Source of the DNA: SKLM01 sp964514285 | GTDB taxonomy: Bacteria > Chloroflexota > Anaerolineae > B4-G1 | Assembly: GCA_964514285.1 (NCBI GenBank) | Contig: CAZEQC010000016.1 | Coordinates: 1-57,730, forward strand | Reading direction: 5' to 3' | DNA: 57,730 bases | In this document: piece by piece, positions 1-8,525 of the stretch | How the letters are laid out: every line of letters starts with the position of its first letter | How positions within the stretch are numbered: the stretch's first letter is position 1 | Translations under genes and position numbers: made by a program | Notes under the pieces: model-generated | Database searches by the model: none | What the model saw: the letters and a program-made list of their open reading frames with translations, nothing else | Told to the model about the DNA's origin: nothing

Positions 1-318
1 GTCGACGGCGTTGGGGCGGAGGTAGGAGCGCTCGGTGGCCTCGACGACGGCCGCCATGATCTGCTGCTGCAACTGGCGGGGGCTGAGGCCTGGACGATAG
101 CGGACGTTGAAGATGGGGACGCCAGTGTCCTGACAGATGGGCGTGGCGTTCTGACGGGCGATGGCCACGTTCTCCAGGACGGTGTCTAGCGCGCCTTCGG
201 CCGCCGATCCCGCTTCCTCGCGGTCACGAGCCTGATGGAGAGCAGTCTCCACATCCGCAGGAAGGTCGGTGGCTGCCCGGCGAATGAGTTCGACAGCTGA
301 CTCGGTCAAGTCATTCAA
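1..318 (-). CDS. Fumarate hydratase class I (or tartrate dehydratase), alpha subunit, N-terminal part
   Basis: Only the first 106 residues are inside the window; the gene runs off the left edge. The visible part contains the class I fumarase signature PICQDTG at about residues 60-66, whose cysteine (C62) is a ligand of the catalytic [4Fe-4S] cluster in this family. The enzyme interconverts malate and fumarate in the cytoplasm; related two-subunit L-tartrate dehydratases share the motif, so the substrate is not certain. I place the start at a TTG codon (318) because a GGAGG sits seven bases upstream and the only nearby ATG, in another frame, runs straight into a stop. The upstream gene ends at 321, so the two are tightly coupled. 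With the fumarate-reductase-like pair at 4.9-7.3 kb it could form a malate-fumarate-succinate branch. Confidence 0.85.
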   Translation of the reverse strand, partial: MNDLTESAVELIRRAATDLPADVETALHQARDREEAGSAAEGALDTVLENVAIARQNATPICQDTGVPIFNVRYRPGLSPRQLQQQIMAAVVEATERSYLRPNAVD

Positions 319-320
319 CG

Positions 321-1274
321 TTAGACCTCCGGGATGGCCAAGTCGTTGGGCCCCAACTCGGAGAGCTTCAGCTGGGGGGTGGTGGCCTGGATCAACTCGT
401 GGATGATCTGGGCGTACTTGACCTTCTCACGGGCCTGCCAGGCAAGCAGATCCGGGCTGGTCCACGGCTTGTACCAGGCGCCGGCACCGGCGGCCAGGGC
501 TGGGCCGGGCTCGATCTTGAAGTAGCAGGGCGAACAAACGCGAGCCATCTCGGCCCCCTCGTAGAAGCGGTTGAACCCACCGAAGGACTCAGAGAGCATG
601 ATGTGGAGGTCGAGAGGAATGTCGATAGCTTGGCGGATGGAGGCGAGCTCGGGCAGGGTCAGGTCACCGAGGGGATTGAAGGTCGAGGCGCCCAGGTCCT
701 CCAAGACCTTGCCGCCGGCGGCGCTGGCGTGGCCAGCGTAGATGCTGACCTTGAAGACGACGTCCTCCGGGATGTCGCCGGTCTTCTTCAGCTGGTTGAC
801 GACCCAAAGGAGCCCCTCGTCGATGCAGAGAAAGCCGCGGAAGCCGAGGTCGATGCAGCGTAGGTACTCGGCGATGACGTAGGTGAGCTGGTCTGATCCT
901 CGGTAGCGGAGGCCAGATAGACCGCCCTCCGGGGTGACCAGTTGACGGCCAACGTCCCAGCCGGAACGGGGGCCAGGGGTGATGATGACCTCGAGATCGG
1001 CATCGGCGGCCATCTGCGCGAAATCCTTGAGTTCGGCGTCGTCCAGCAGGGTGGATCCCATCACGGTGGAGATCAGACGATGGATCGCGATGCCGCGCTT
1101 GTCCATCTCATCGATCAATGCCTCCAGCACCTGGGGCCGCTCCACGCCCGAGATCTCCATACGGTAGTGCGCCCCATCCGGGAACTGCTTGGTGCTGTCG
1201 GGTAGGTCGTAGGCATCCTGTCCGGGAATGCCGACTTTCTCCAGCATGTCCTGAACGTCGTGTAGATCGCGCAT
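321..1274 (-). CDS. TIM-barrel protein resembling the U32 peptidase family
   Basis: A 317-residue soluble protein with alternating hydrophobic strands and helices typical of a TIM barrel, including LEVIITPGPRSGWD near residues 93-106 and FKVSIYAGHASAAGG near 174-188. It reminds me of proteins annotated as U32-family peptidases in anaerobes, but I see no residue set that proves peptidase activity, so the function is open. The ATG at 1274 has a strong GAGGAGG just upstream. It lies between a C39-like protease gene (193 bp upstream, across a tandem repeat) and a fumarase subunit that starts 2 bp after its stop, so it is probably cotranscribed with the fumarase gene. Confidence 0.55.
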   Translation of the reverse strand: MRDLHDVQDMLEKVGIPGQDAYDLPDSTKQFPDGAHYRMEISGVERPQVLEALIDEMDKRGIAIHRLISTVMGSTLLDDAELKDFAQMAADADLEVIITPGPRSGWDVGRQLVTPEGGLSGLRYRGSDQLTYVIAEYLRCIDLGFRGFLCIDEGLLWVVNQLKKTGDIPEDVVFKVSIYAGHASAAGGKVLEDLGASTFNPLGDLTLPELASIRQAIDIPLDLHIMLSESFGGFNRFYEGAEMARVCSPCYFKIEPGPALAAGAGAWYKPWTSPDLLAWQAREKVKYAQIIHELIQATTPQLKLSELGPNDLAIPEV

Positions 1275-1295
1275 GGTTCCTCCTCTGTATCACGA

Positions 1296-1423
1296 GTATC
1301 ACGAATGAGTCGAATGACACGAATGGCACGAATCGACGGCATGTATCACGAATAGGACGAATGAGACGAATGGCACGCATCGACGGCGTGTATCACGAAT
1401 ATGGCGAATGGCTTGAATGAGTC
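1296..1423. repeat. 47-bp tandem repeat, about 2.7 copies
   Basis: Units begin with GTATCACGAAT at 1296, 1343 and 1390, an exact 47-bp period. Inside each unit a shorter motif, CGAAT, recurs every 9-10 bases, so it is a repeat within a repeat. It fills most of the 193-bp space between the C39-like gene and the U32-like gene. No open frame or promoter is convincing here. Confidence 0.85.
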
Positions 1424-1467
1424 ACCTGAACGGTGGATGGACGGGCTCATTCCTTGGGCGGCGGTCC

Positions 1468-2331
1468 TTAGCGGGGGCCAACGCTCCAGCGCCCGTCGAC
1501 TAGGAACTGACAGCGGCCATCCACCTCCTTCGCCAGCCACATCCCTCCTGAAGGTCTGGCTCCCTGACCCGCCACGGTGACGGCCATGCGGCCGAGTTGC
1601 TCCCAGGCGGGGACGAAGTCCTGATAGGAAAAGCGCTTGGGCACACCGTCATAGGCATCCACCAATCTGAGGCCATGCTCGTCGTAGCCGACGGCGACAA
1701 ACGTATGCTGCCAGCGGACGACGGTGGAGGTCTCACCGTCGGACGAGACCCAGGCCTCGGGGCCCGGTAGCTGCATGTCGTAGGTGGCCCAGACGACAAC
1801 TGGCCGATCAGCGGCCAGTTCCTGCTTCAGAGTGTCCAAGGACATCGGGCGGTGGGCCTGGGCGTCGAGCCCGAAGCTGCGCAGCGTGGCAGCCACAGGC
1901 TGGGCGTAGACGCCGTAGCCCAGAGGGGGCATACTCCCCGCTGGCATATCGACGTCGCCGACGAACCCCCGCTGCGGGTTGTCCGACTTAGGCAATCGGC
2001 GGAAGAAGGCGTCCTCCGTGAACTCCGTGCCCCAGTAGGCGGCCAGGTCGGTGGCAGATCGCGACTCGCAGCTTAGGTTGCGCTGCTGGGGGTGGCCTAC
2101 TACGCCCTCCACCGTGGCGGACGGCGGCAGGTCGTCCACACGTGGCTGGTCAGGAGACCAGTCGCAACGAGCGGCACCATAAGGGCCGCTAGCAAGGCCA
2201 CAGCGGCGGTCAGGATGAAGGGCAGGCTGGCAGGCGTGAGCTGTGAGGGGGAGCAGGAACCGGAGGGCGATGCTCACAGACAGAAGCCCCAGCGATATCC
2301 ATCTCAGGGATGCCCGTCCGCATTGTATCAC
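1468..2331 (-). CDS. Membrane-anchored or secreted C39-like (papain-fold) cysteine protease family protein
   Basis: 287 residues. A hydrophobic segment at about residues 11-33 looks like a signal peptide or anchor. The rest fits the C39_2 peptidase-like domain: the nucleophile region QQRNLSCESRSA with C88, a histidine in RWQHTFVAVGY (H209) and an Asp in VDAYDG (D225) give a plausible catalytic triad. Such proteins in Gram-positive-like and Chloroflexota lineages are usually extracytoplasmic and poorly characterised. The start is a GTG at 2331 that overlaps the TGA of the upstream cooC-like gene (GTGA), implying translational coupling; a GGAGG lies four bases before it. The odd feature is a Cys-rich stretch of about 30 residues between anchor and domain. 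Confidence 0.7.
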   Translation of the reverse strand: MIQCGRASLRWISLGLLSVSIALRFLLPLTAHACQPALHPDRRCGLASGPYGAARCDWSPDQPRVDDLPPSATVEGVVGHPQQRNLSCESRSATDLAAYWGTEFTEDAFFRRLPKSDNPQRGFVGDVDMPAGSMPPLGYGVYAQPVAATLRSFGLDAQAHRPMSLDTLKQELAADRPVVVWATYDMQLPGPEAWVSSDGETSTVVRWQHTFVAVGYDEHGLRLVDAYDGVPKRFSYQDFVPAWEQLGRMAVTVAGQGARPSGGMWLAKEVDGRCQFLVDGRWSVGPR

Positions 2332-3107
2332 AGGGCCTCCAACGCCGCTACGAGCTCTCGAGCCTCCTGAGCAGACCGAGGGGCCGCGTCGAAGATGCCC
2401 TCCCCGCGCATGTCGGCGTCGGTCAGCTCGGGGTTGTTGGAGAGATAGCCGAGCATGGGGACGGGACTGTGCTCCTCCATGAAGGCTTTGTCCCGCTCGC
2501 CACGGATGTTGTTGCCCACTGCGTAGACGTGGGAGATACCGATGTCGTTGGCGAGGACCTTCACACGCTCCGCGGTGGTCAAGCTGCGACGACCCGGCTC
2601 CAAGACGACGAGGAAGGCATCCACGGCCTGGGCGGTGGCCCGGCCGAGGTGCTCGACGCCGGCCTCCATATCGAGAATGAGCAGTTCATCGCGGTAGAGG
2701 AGGAGATGGGTGACCAGGGCTCGAAGGAGAGCGCTCTCCGGGCAGATGCAGCCGCTGCCTCCGGTCTCAATGGTACCCAGACGGAGGAAACGGATACCGC
2801 GATCAGATACGCTGAAGCGCTCCGGGATGTCGTCGACGCGGGGGTTCATGCTGAAGAAGCCGCCGGAGGTACCTGGTTTGGCGCCGGTACGCTCGTAGAT
2901 CAGCTCATCCATCTCGGAGACGGGTTTGACCTTGGTCACCAGCTCGTCGGAAAACCCGAGCGCCTGGGCGAGACCGCCGACCGGGTCGGCGTCGATGACG
3001 GTGACGTCCCGGCCCCGTTCGGCGTAGATGTGCGCCAGCAAAGCGGATAGGGTAGTCTTGCCCACCCCGCCCTTGCCGCTGATAGCGATTTTGCTCAGTG
3101 GGGTCAT
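2328..3107 (-). CDS. cooC: CooC-type nickel-insertion ATPase (MinD/ParA family)
   Basis: 259 residues. The N-terminus carries the deviant Walker A P-loop GKGGVGKTT at about residues 10-18, followed by IDADPVGGLAQALGF, and near the middle a C-x-C motif in GSGCICPE, which in CooC binds metal at the dimer interface. CooC uses ATP to load nickel into the C-cluster of CODH or the A-cluster of ACS. I chose the ATG at 3107 because GAGGG lies eight bases upstream and the P-loop starts right after it; an earlier in-frame start would lie inside an inverted repeat. This is one of two CooC-type genes in the window (the other at 25661). It follows metF and overlaps the protease gene by 4 bp. Confidence 0.88.
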   Translation of the reverse strand: MTPLSKIAISGKGGVGKTTLSALLAHIYAERGRDVTVIDADPVGGLAQALGFSDELVTKVKPVSEMDELIYERTGAKPGTSGGFFSMNPRVDDIPERFSVSDRGIRFLRLGTIETGGSGCICPESALLRALVTHLLLYRDELLILDMEAGVEHLGRATAQAVDAFLVVLEPGRRSLTTAERVKVLANDIGISHVYAVGNNIRGERDKAFMEEHSPVPMLGYLSNNPELTDADMRGEGIFDAAPRSAQEARELVAALEAL

Positions 3108-3125
3108 CGTTTTTTCCCTCGGTTG

Positions 3126-3174
3126 GTAGGTCGGGTTTCCCATCCGGTTCGTTGGATAGGGAAACCCGACCTAC
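3126..3174. repeat. Long inverted repeat (16-bp perfect arms, extended by 4 bp)
   Basis: Arms GTAGGTCGGGTTTCCC (3126-3141) and its exact complement (3159-3174). ATCC/GGAT inside extends the stem across one bulged base. It lies between metF (stop 3249) and cooC (start 3107) and could act as an intercistronic hairpin or be a REP-like element; there is no T-run that would make it a classical terminator. Confidence 0.85.
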
Positions 3175-3240
3175 TTCGTCAGGTATGGGGCGGAGGCCGC
3201 CTTGCACGACCTACTTCGTTGGGTGGGGGCGGAGACCGCC
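3168..3240. repeat. Two tandem copies of a degenerate 40-bp unit
   Basis: The unit starting GACCTACTTCGT and ending GGCGGAG-CCGCC occurs at 3168 and again at 3208, exactly 40 bp apart. It overlaps the right arm of the inverted repeat and fills the rest of the metF-cooC gap. Confidence 0.75.
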
Positions 3241-3248
3241 ACATTACA

Positions 3249-4229
3249 CTACACTTCTGGGCGCGGGAGGAGGCCGGCCTTCTCGGCGATGACGGAGACG
3301 GCGGGCTCCCACTCGATAGCCATGATGTGGACACCGGAGACGCCAGGGATCTCCTGGGCCTCCTGGATGGTCTCGACGGCGATCTGGATGCCCTCCTCGC
3401 GCTGGGCCTTGGAGCGAGCTTTCTTGTCCTCCTTGGGGATGTCGCTGACGGCGGCGCGCATGCGCTTGACAACGTCCTCGGGGACGTCGAGGCCGGGCAC
3501 GTTGTTGGCCATGTACCAGGCCATGCCCGAGCTCTTGAGCGGTGTCACGCCGATCATGACGTAGACATCGTCGAGCAGCCCCAGGTCACCAGCGCGCTGC
3601 ATATACTCCTTGAAGCGGGGCATATTGTAGGTGCACTGGGTCTGGATGAACTTGGCGCCGGCCTGGACCTTCTTCGCCAGGCGGTAGGGTCGATAGTCGT
3701 AGGGCGGAGCGAACGGGTTGGCGGCCGCGCCCAGGAAGAACGTGGGAGCGCCCTCAAGCTCGTCGCCGCACTCGGCGACGCCCTTCTCCGCCATATCGCG
3801 CATCATTTGGAGGAACTGAATCGAGTCCATGTCGTAGACACCCTTGGACTCGGGATGATTGCCAAAGGTCATGTGGTCGCCCGTGAGGCAGAGGAGGTTG
3901 CGCGAGCCCAAGGCCCAGGCGCCGAACAAGTCGGCCTGGATGGCTAGGCGGTTGCGGTCGCGGACCGTCATCTGGACGACGGGCTCCAGCCCCATGTCGA
4001 CGAGCATAGCGGCCACGGAGATAGACGACATGCGGGCCACGGCCGTCTGGTTGTCGGTGATGTTGACAGCGTCGACGACGCCCTTGAGATGCTCTGCCTT
4101 CTCGACGATGACGGATTTGTCGGCACCGGTAGGCGGGCCGAGCTCGCCGGTGACGGCGAAGTGACCGGCGCGCAACACTTTCTCCAGGTTACTTCCACAG
4201 ATCATTTCTTTTCCGTTGTTGCCTGCCAT
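3249..4229 (-). CDS. metF: 5,10-methylenetetrahydrofolate reductase, catalytic subunit MetF
   Basis: 326 residues, TIM-barrel MetF family. The start of the barrel reads FAVTGELGPPTGAD with the catalytic Glu, followed by DAVNITDNQ and LLCLTGDHMTFGNHP, which line the FAD and folate sites. It reduces methylene-THF to methyl-THF in the Wood-Ljungdahl methyl branch. It starts 6 bp after metV and both sit downstream of Hdr and MvhD genes, matching the known MetFV-Hdr-MvhD association of acetogens such as Moorella; the electron donor is therefore probably an Hdr/ferredoxin system and not free NAD(P)H (inference). Confidence 0.93.
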   Translation of the reverse strand: MAGNNGKEMICGSNLEKVLRAGHFAVTGELGPPTGADKSVIVEKAEHLKGVVDAVNITDNQTAVARMSSISVAAMLVDMGLEPVVQMTVRDRNRLAIQADLFGAWALGSRNLLCLTGDHMTFGNHPESKGVYDMDSIQFLQMMRDMAEKGVAECGDELEGAPTFFLGAAANPFAPPYDYRPYRLAKKVQAGAKFIQTQCTYNMPRFKEYMQRAGDLGLLDDVYVMIGVTPLKSSGMAWYMANNVPGLDVPEDVVKRMRAAVSDIPKEDKKARSKAQREEGIQIAVETIQEAQEIPGVSGVHIMAIEWEPAVSVIAEKAGLLPRPEV

Positions 4230-4235
4230 GATGTC

Positions 4236-4739
4236 TTACTCCCAGAACCTCTTGTCGGCTGCCTTAAGCTTCTCCGGCTCCGACTCTTCGTACGTGCCAT
4301 CCTTCTCGCGCAGCATGTTGATCCATGCGGACTCGTCCTCGCGTCGCCAGTTGTGGATGGGCTCGATGTCGAGGATCTCCTCCCCATAGAGGGGCATCTT
4401 CTGCGAGCGCTCGAAAGCGTCGACCCAGACGCACTTCATATCCTCGTGGACCTCGCAGTGACCGTCGGCGCGCGTGCCGCCACAGGGGCCGTTGCGCAAC
4501 TGCTTGGGGCAGTTCATGGGACAGGTCATGCCAGTGTAGTGGAGGACACACTGCCCACACTCATTGCAGTCGAAGATGATGTTCTTGAAGAGATCCTCAC
4601 CAGGCTTGAGCAACTTCTCGGACGTATCATAGCCGACAGCTGACCAGAGCGGGTCCAAGCTGAGGAAGACACCCTCTGCGAATTTGTACAGTCTCTCTAG
4701 GAAACCAGGATAGTTCTGAACCCAACTTCCCTTCTTCAT
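4236..4739 (-). CDS. metV: MetV, zinc/Fe-S partner subunit of methylene-THF reductase
   Basis: 167 residues from the ATG at 4739, chosen because AAAGGAG precedes it. The core is a cysteine-rich block (DCNECGQCVLHYTGMTCP, then MNCPKQLRNGPCGGT) typical of the MetV family, which partners MetF in acetogens. The product is soluble and is thought to pass electrons to the MetF flavin. It is encoded directly upstream of metF (6 bp gap), and follows the fumarate-reductase-like flavoprotein gene at a 129-bp distance. Confidence 0.9.
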   Translation of the reverse strand: MKKGSWVQNYPGFLERLYKFAEGVFLSLDPLWSAVGYDTSEKLLKPGEDLFKNIIFDCNECGQCVLHYTGMTCPMNCPKQLRNGPCGGTRADGHCEVHEDMKCVWVDAFERSQKMPLYGEEILDIEPIHNWRREDESAWINMLREKDGTYEESEPEKLKAADKRFWE

Positions 4740-4868
4740 ACGATTACTCCTTTCTACTGCGACGTAAGCTATAGTGCTGACGATGCGACGTATGTCGCAC
4801 GTGGTATACGCCATGACAAAGGACCGTCATGACCACCTCTAACATTCTTGGCCTCCGGGCCAAGCGCA

Positions 4869-6479
4869 TCACGACACGTGACGGGTATAATCCGGCAGGA
4901 GAATGGGTGAAACGACGCCCGTGTCCACACCGGTCTTCTTCAGTTCCTGATTCCAAGCCTCTACGTGAGACAAGCTCGGCTGACTCAGCGTCGCGTCCTG
5001 GGCAAAGGCAGCCGCAGAACGGCCGGACCGTCGCCCATAGACCGTGACTTCCAGCAGCGAGTTGCCCATGAGACGGTTGTGTCCGTGGACCCCGCCGCTC
5101 ACCTCGCCGGCGATGAAGAGACCAGGTACCGAGGTGGAGCCATCCGGTTCAAGCTGCACGCCGCCATTCTGATAATGGAGCGTGGGATAGACTAACATAG
5201 GTTCTTTGGTGATGTCAATGCCAAAACGTTTGAACTGACGCACCATGGCCGGCAGGTTGTCCTCGACCGTACCAGGGCCGTGGATGATGTCGATCATGGG
5301 CGAATCGAGCCAGACACCGGGCTGACCGGTGGGGGTGACGAGACCATTACCACGCTCCTCACACTCCTGAATGAAGGCCGCAGCCTCCACGTCGCGAGGC
5401 TCAAGCGGAAAGACAAACTGCTCACCGTGCCTGTTGACCGGCTGAGCGCCAAGGCCACGGGTCTTCTCGGTGACCAACTGACCGACGATCTGCTCGGGAA
5501 AGGCCGCCCCGGTAGGATGATACTGCATAGACTCCAAATAGCCAAGTTCGACGCCGGCGCGGTAGGCCATGACGACGCCGTCGGCCGTGGCGCCGTAGTG
5601 GTTGGTGGTGGGGAAGCCCTGGAAGTGGAGGCGACCGCCACCGCCGGTGGCCATAACGACGGCCTTGGCCTTGATGTAGGCGTGGGCCTTGGTCTCCAGG
5701 TTCATCACGATGGCGCCAGCGACTTGGCCTTGGTCGTCGAGGACCAACTCGACGGCCGGTGAGAACTCGATGACGCGGATGTCATCCTCGCGGTTGCGCA
5801 CCTCGTCACGGATCGTGCGCATAATCTCAGCTCCGGAGTAGTCCCGTGCGGAGTGCATGCGCATGCGGCTGGTGCCACCACCGTGGCGCTCCACCATGGT
5901 GCCGTCGGGCTCCTTGTCGAACATCATCCCCAGGTCCTCGAGCCACTTGATGACAAAAGGCGCATCCTTGACGAGGGCCTCAACCAGATCGGGGTCGTTG
6001 GTGAAGTGCCCGCCGCCGATCACGTCCAAGTAGTGGATGGCAGGGCTGTCGTTGGGACGGTCAGCGGCCTGGATACCGCCCTGGGCCATCATCGTGTTGG
6101 CATCACCAAAGCGGAGCTTGGTGGTAAGGATCACCTGGGCTCCGTTCTCCTGGGCGAGCAAGGCAGCCGAGGCACCAGCGCCCCCGCCGCCGATGATGAG
6201 CACATCGGTCTCGGCAGTTGGCTCACTAAGATCGAAATCGGGGCTGACGCGAGGGCGACCCTCGACAATATCGGCCAACTCGAGGGGCATGCGCTGCCCC
6301 TTGCTGACCCCAACGCGCACGGGACGCATCTTCTCCTCGATGTAGTCAGGATGGAAGGCATCGAGCACGTGCTCACGCTCCTCCCTGGTCATGCGGGGGT
6401 GAGTCTCGTCGAGACGCCGCATGCGCGTGCCCTCGACATTCTTGATCGACTCCCGCATCTCAGCCGGATAACCATTCAT
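4869..6479 (-). CDS. Soluble FAD-dependent fumarate reductase/succinate dehydrogenase-type flavoprotein
   Basis: 536 residues. An N-terminal extension of about 80 residues precedes the Rossmann FAD motif DVLIIGGGGAGASAALLA (about 88-105). Family motifs follow: NTMMAQGGIQAA, HGGGTSRMRMHSARDYSGAEI, MQYHPTGAAFPEQ, TEKTRGLGA and HNRLMGNSLLE, which form the FAD and dicarboxylate site in FrdA/SdhA, TfrA and aspartate oxidase. The usual C-terminal helical domain of FrdA is missing or very short, and no membrane anchor gene is present. With the [2Fe-2S]/[4Fe-4S] subunit upstream (6627-7325) it forms a soluble TfrAB-like pair. Embedded between MvhD/FrhB-like genes and MetVF it probably takes electrons from the Hdr system (inference). 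Succinate, fumarate or a related substrate cannot be decided from sequence. Confidence 0.82.
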   Translation of the reverse strand: MNGYPAEMRESIKNVEGTRMRRLDETHPRMTREEREHVLDAFHPDYIEEKMRPVRVGVSKGQRMPLELADIVEGRPRVSPDFDLSEPTAETDVLIIGGGGAGASAALLAQENGAQVILTTKLRFGDANTMMAQGGIQAADRPNDSPAIHYLDVIGGGHFTNDPDLVEALVKDAPFVIKWLEDLGMMFDKEPDGTMVERHGGGTSRMRMHSARDYSGAEIMRTIRDEVRNREDDIRVIEFSPAVELVLDDQGQVAGAIVMNLETKAHAYIKAKAVVMATGGGGRLHFQGFPTTNHYGATADGVVMAYRAGVELGYLESMQYHPTGAAFPEQIVGQLVTEKTRGLGAQPVNRHGEQFVFPLEPRDVEAAAFIQECEERGNGLVTPTGQPGVWLDSPMIDIIHGPGTVEDNLPAMVRQFKRFGIDITKEPMLVYPTLHYQNGGVQLEPDGSTSVPGLFIAGEVSGGVHGHNRLMGNSLLEVTVYGRRSGRSAAAFAQDATLSQPSLSHVEAWNQELKKTGVDTGVVSPILLPDYTRHVS

Positions 6480-6626
6480 CGTTTTTCAAGATCCTCCTGC
6501 AACTCATATGGTAACCGTTCATCTTAGGGTCGCCGGGAGATCCCTCACCCAGCATCGTGGGTCACGGCTCCTCTCAAACCATCTATCAGGAACTGGACAT
6601 CGTAGGAACAGACCGGGCAAAATGGT

Positions 6627-7325
6627 CTAGCCGCTCTCCTCGGGCTCAATGTCACGGGCCTCGTACCGCTCGATCAGCTCTTCACGGTCGAGCTCCTTCA
6701 ACGCCTCCAGTTCATCGTCGAACGCACCGGCCTCGATCTCCTCCAGCCGATCCTCCAAGTGGTCAGATCGGGGAGAGAGGTAGCGACCATAGAGCCGTCG
6801 GGCCAGGATAGCGATATTGTACTGCGCTTCTTCCGCGGGACAACGGGCGGCACAGAGGCCGCACATGATGCAGTCGAAGGAGAGATCGGCCATCTCGGCG
6901 ATGTCGCCCTTCATACCGGCAGCCATATAGGCGCGAACGTCGAGATCCTGGGGGCAGGCCTTGGTGCAGGCCCCGCACCCGAGGCAGCGCAACAGCTCCG
7001 GATAGGTGGAGAAGAGCGTGGCCGGGGTGGGATCCATGTCGGCGATATCGTAGCCTGACCGCTGGGCAGGAAAGAAGGGGATCTGCGCCAAGTACATGTC
7101 GCGCTGAACCACCGTCTGACAGGCGAGGCCGAAGTAGAGCTTGGGATCGCCCTTGATGCGCCAGGTGGTCGCGCAGGCTCCGCAGAACCCCCCGCGGCAT
7201 CCGACGCCGCGGATGAGTTTGTAGCCCGCATACTCCATGGCCTTCATGATGGTCAGCGTGGGCGGCACCATGTAGCGCTTACCCATGATGTAGACGGGGA
7301 TAAGGTCTTTTTGTTTTTCTTCCAT
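6627..7325 (-). CDS. Fumarate reductase-type iron-sulfur subunit (FrdB/TfrB-like)
   Basis: 232 residues. A plant-type ferredoxin segment near residues 40-75 has C-x4-C-x2-C (GCRGGFCGAC) and a later Cys in GLACQT. Two Cys-rich sites follow, LRCLGCGACTKACP and FDCIMCGLCAARCP, as in FrdB. The C-terminus is an acidic helical tail. It lacks the CCG domains that methanogen TfrB carries, but separate HdrB proteins are encoded upstream. It should relay electrons between the flavoprotein at 4869-6479 and the FrhB-like/MvhD/Hdr proteins. It starts 10 bp after the FrhB-like gene, so they share a transcript. Confidence 0.85.
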   Translation of the reverse strand: MEEKQKDLIPVYIMGKRYMVPPTLTIMKAMEYAGYKLIRGVGCRGGFCGACATTWRIKGDPKLYFGLACQTVVQRDMYLAQIPFFPAQRSGYDIADMDPTPATLFSTYPELLRCLGCGACTKACPQDLDVRAYMAAGMKGDIAEMADLSFDCIMCGLCAARCPAEEAQYNIAILARRLYGRYLSPRSDHLEDRLEEIEAGAFDDELEALKELDREELIERYEARDIEPEESG

Positions 7326-7335
7326 AACTTAGTGT

Positions 7336-8448
7336 CTACTCCTCTCCAACGTCCATCCACTCGTCCTCTTGGAAGGTGATCAGTGGTAAGGGCTCCTCGA
7401 CGTCGCGGCCAGGCTCGTAGTCGAAGGTAGCCTGGGTCTCCTGACCGATGGCGCGGAAGACGGCGCCGACGGGAAGATCGGCAGGGCAGTCGCTAGTGCA
7501 CATACCGCAGCCCACACAGGATAAGACCATGTGGTTCAGGCGGGTGAGATGGAAGAGCATGGTGTCGGAGGGCATGCGATAGGCGCCCTTGCGCTGGGCC
7601 CAGTTCGCATACTGGATCGGCTCATGATCGAAGACCTGGCTCTTGAAGAGGCAAGTTTTGCAATAGCAGATGGGACAGACCGTCATACAGTTGTGACAAC
7701 GGATACAGGAGGCGAAGACCCCCTCGATGCCCTCCTCATCCAGCCGCTCCCGGATTTCGGCGAAGCGCTCATCGCGCACCTCGGTGCGAGCCGCGACGAC
7801 GGCGTTGATGACGTCTTTCCTTTGATCCTCGAGCTCAGCCGGGCTCAAGCCCAAGGTCTCGGCCATCTCATCGGGCAAGGAGACCGGGAAGCCGCCGGTC
7901 AGATCGGCGCCGAACAGCTCCAGGGTGACGTCAGCCTGTTCCACGTGGGGTTTCTCGCACATCTGGCACGCGTCGCGGAAGGCGAGGCCCTCCTCCGCTG
8001 CCAGCTCGCCGCTGCGCGCAGTGGCCAAGTAGGCTGCCATATCGACGCCACCATCGTCTTGGGTGGCGGCATAGACGCTGACGTCATAGGTACCGAGGCA
8101 GTCCACGCCGATGGTGACCAGGTCGTCGAGGTCGGCCTGCTTGAGCTTGACCAGCTCCGTCAGCGCCCGCAGCTCACAGGGTCGCAGGACCACGCCGATC
8201 CGCTGCCGGGGCTCGCGGACGGAGACCCGCCCGGCCAGGCGCGCGGCGTTCACGCCCATCACCGGCGCCAGCGGATTGGCCTTATCCAGCATCTCGGGAT
8301 CGGACACCAGGGCGGGCGTGAGCGCGCCATGGGGCGTCTCCATGGGCACCAGAAGCGAATCCACGATATCGGCTTCGAGCAGCTGCTTCAGAAACCCCTG
8401 TACCGCGGCCAGCGTATCGTCGTTCTCGACCGGAATCAATGTTCTCAT
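7336..8448 (-). CDS. FrhB/FdhB-family iron-sulfur protein (coenzyme F420 hydrogenase/formate dehydrogenase beta-like)
   Basis: 370 residues from the ATG at 8448 (GGGGAG upstream). The middle has the FrhB/FdhB hallmark VVLRPCELRALTELVKLKQ and IGVDCLGTYD. A cysteine cluster follows (SCIRCHNCMTVCPICYCKTC) and then CVGCGMCTSDCP, so several [4Fe-4S] clusters are expected. Members of this family join Hdr-MvhD complexes to F420, formate or NAD(P)H-linked partners. There is no formate dehydrogenase or hydrogenase large subunit here; the next genes encode the fumarate-reductase-like pair, so this protein may be the adaptor between it and MvhD. Whether it binds a flavin cannot be told. Confidence 0.8.
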   Translation of the reverse strand: MRTLIPVENDDTLAAVQGFLKQLLEADIVDSLLVPMETPHGALTPALVSDPEMLDKANPLAPVMGVNAARLAGRVSVREPRQRIGVVLRPCELRALTELVKLKQADLDDLVTIGVDCLGTYDVSVYAATQDDGGVDMAAYLATARSGELAAEEGLAFRDACQMCEKPHVEQADVTLELFGADLTGGFPVSLPDEMAETLGLSPAELEDQRKDVINAVVAARTEVRDERFAEIRERLDEEGIEGVFASCIRCHNCMTVCPICYCKTCLFKSQVFDHEPIQYANWAQRKGAYRMPSDTMLFHLTRLNHMVLSCVGCGMCTSDCPADLPVGAVFRAIGQETQATFDYEPGRDVEEPLPLITFQEDEWMDVGEE

Positions 8449-8525
8449 TACATCTCCCCTGTTCATCGGTAGAGCCAGATGCCCGGGCAGGCTGCGCCCG
8501 GCGGCCTCCGTCTGTCATACCTAGG

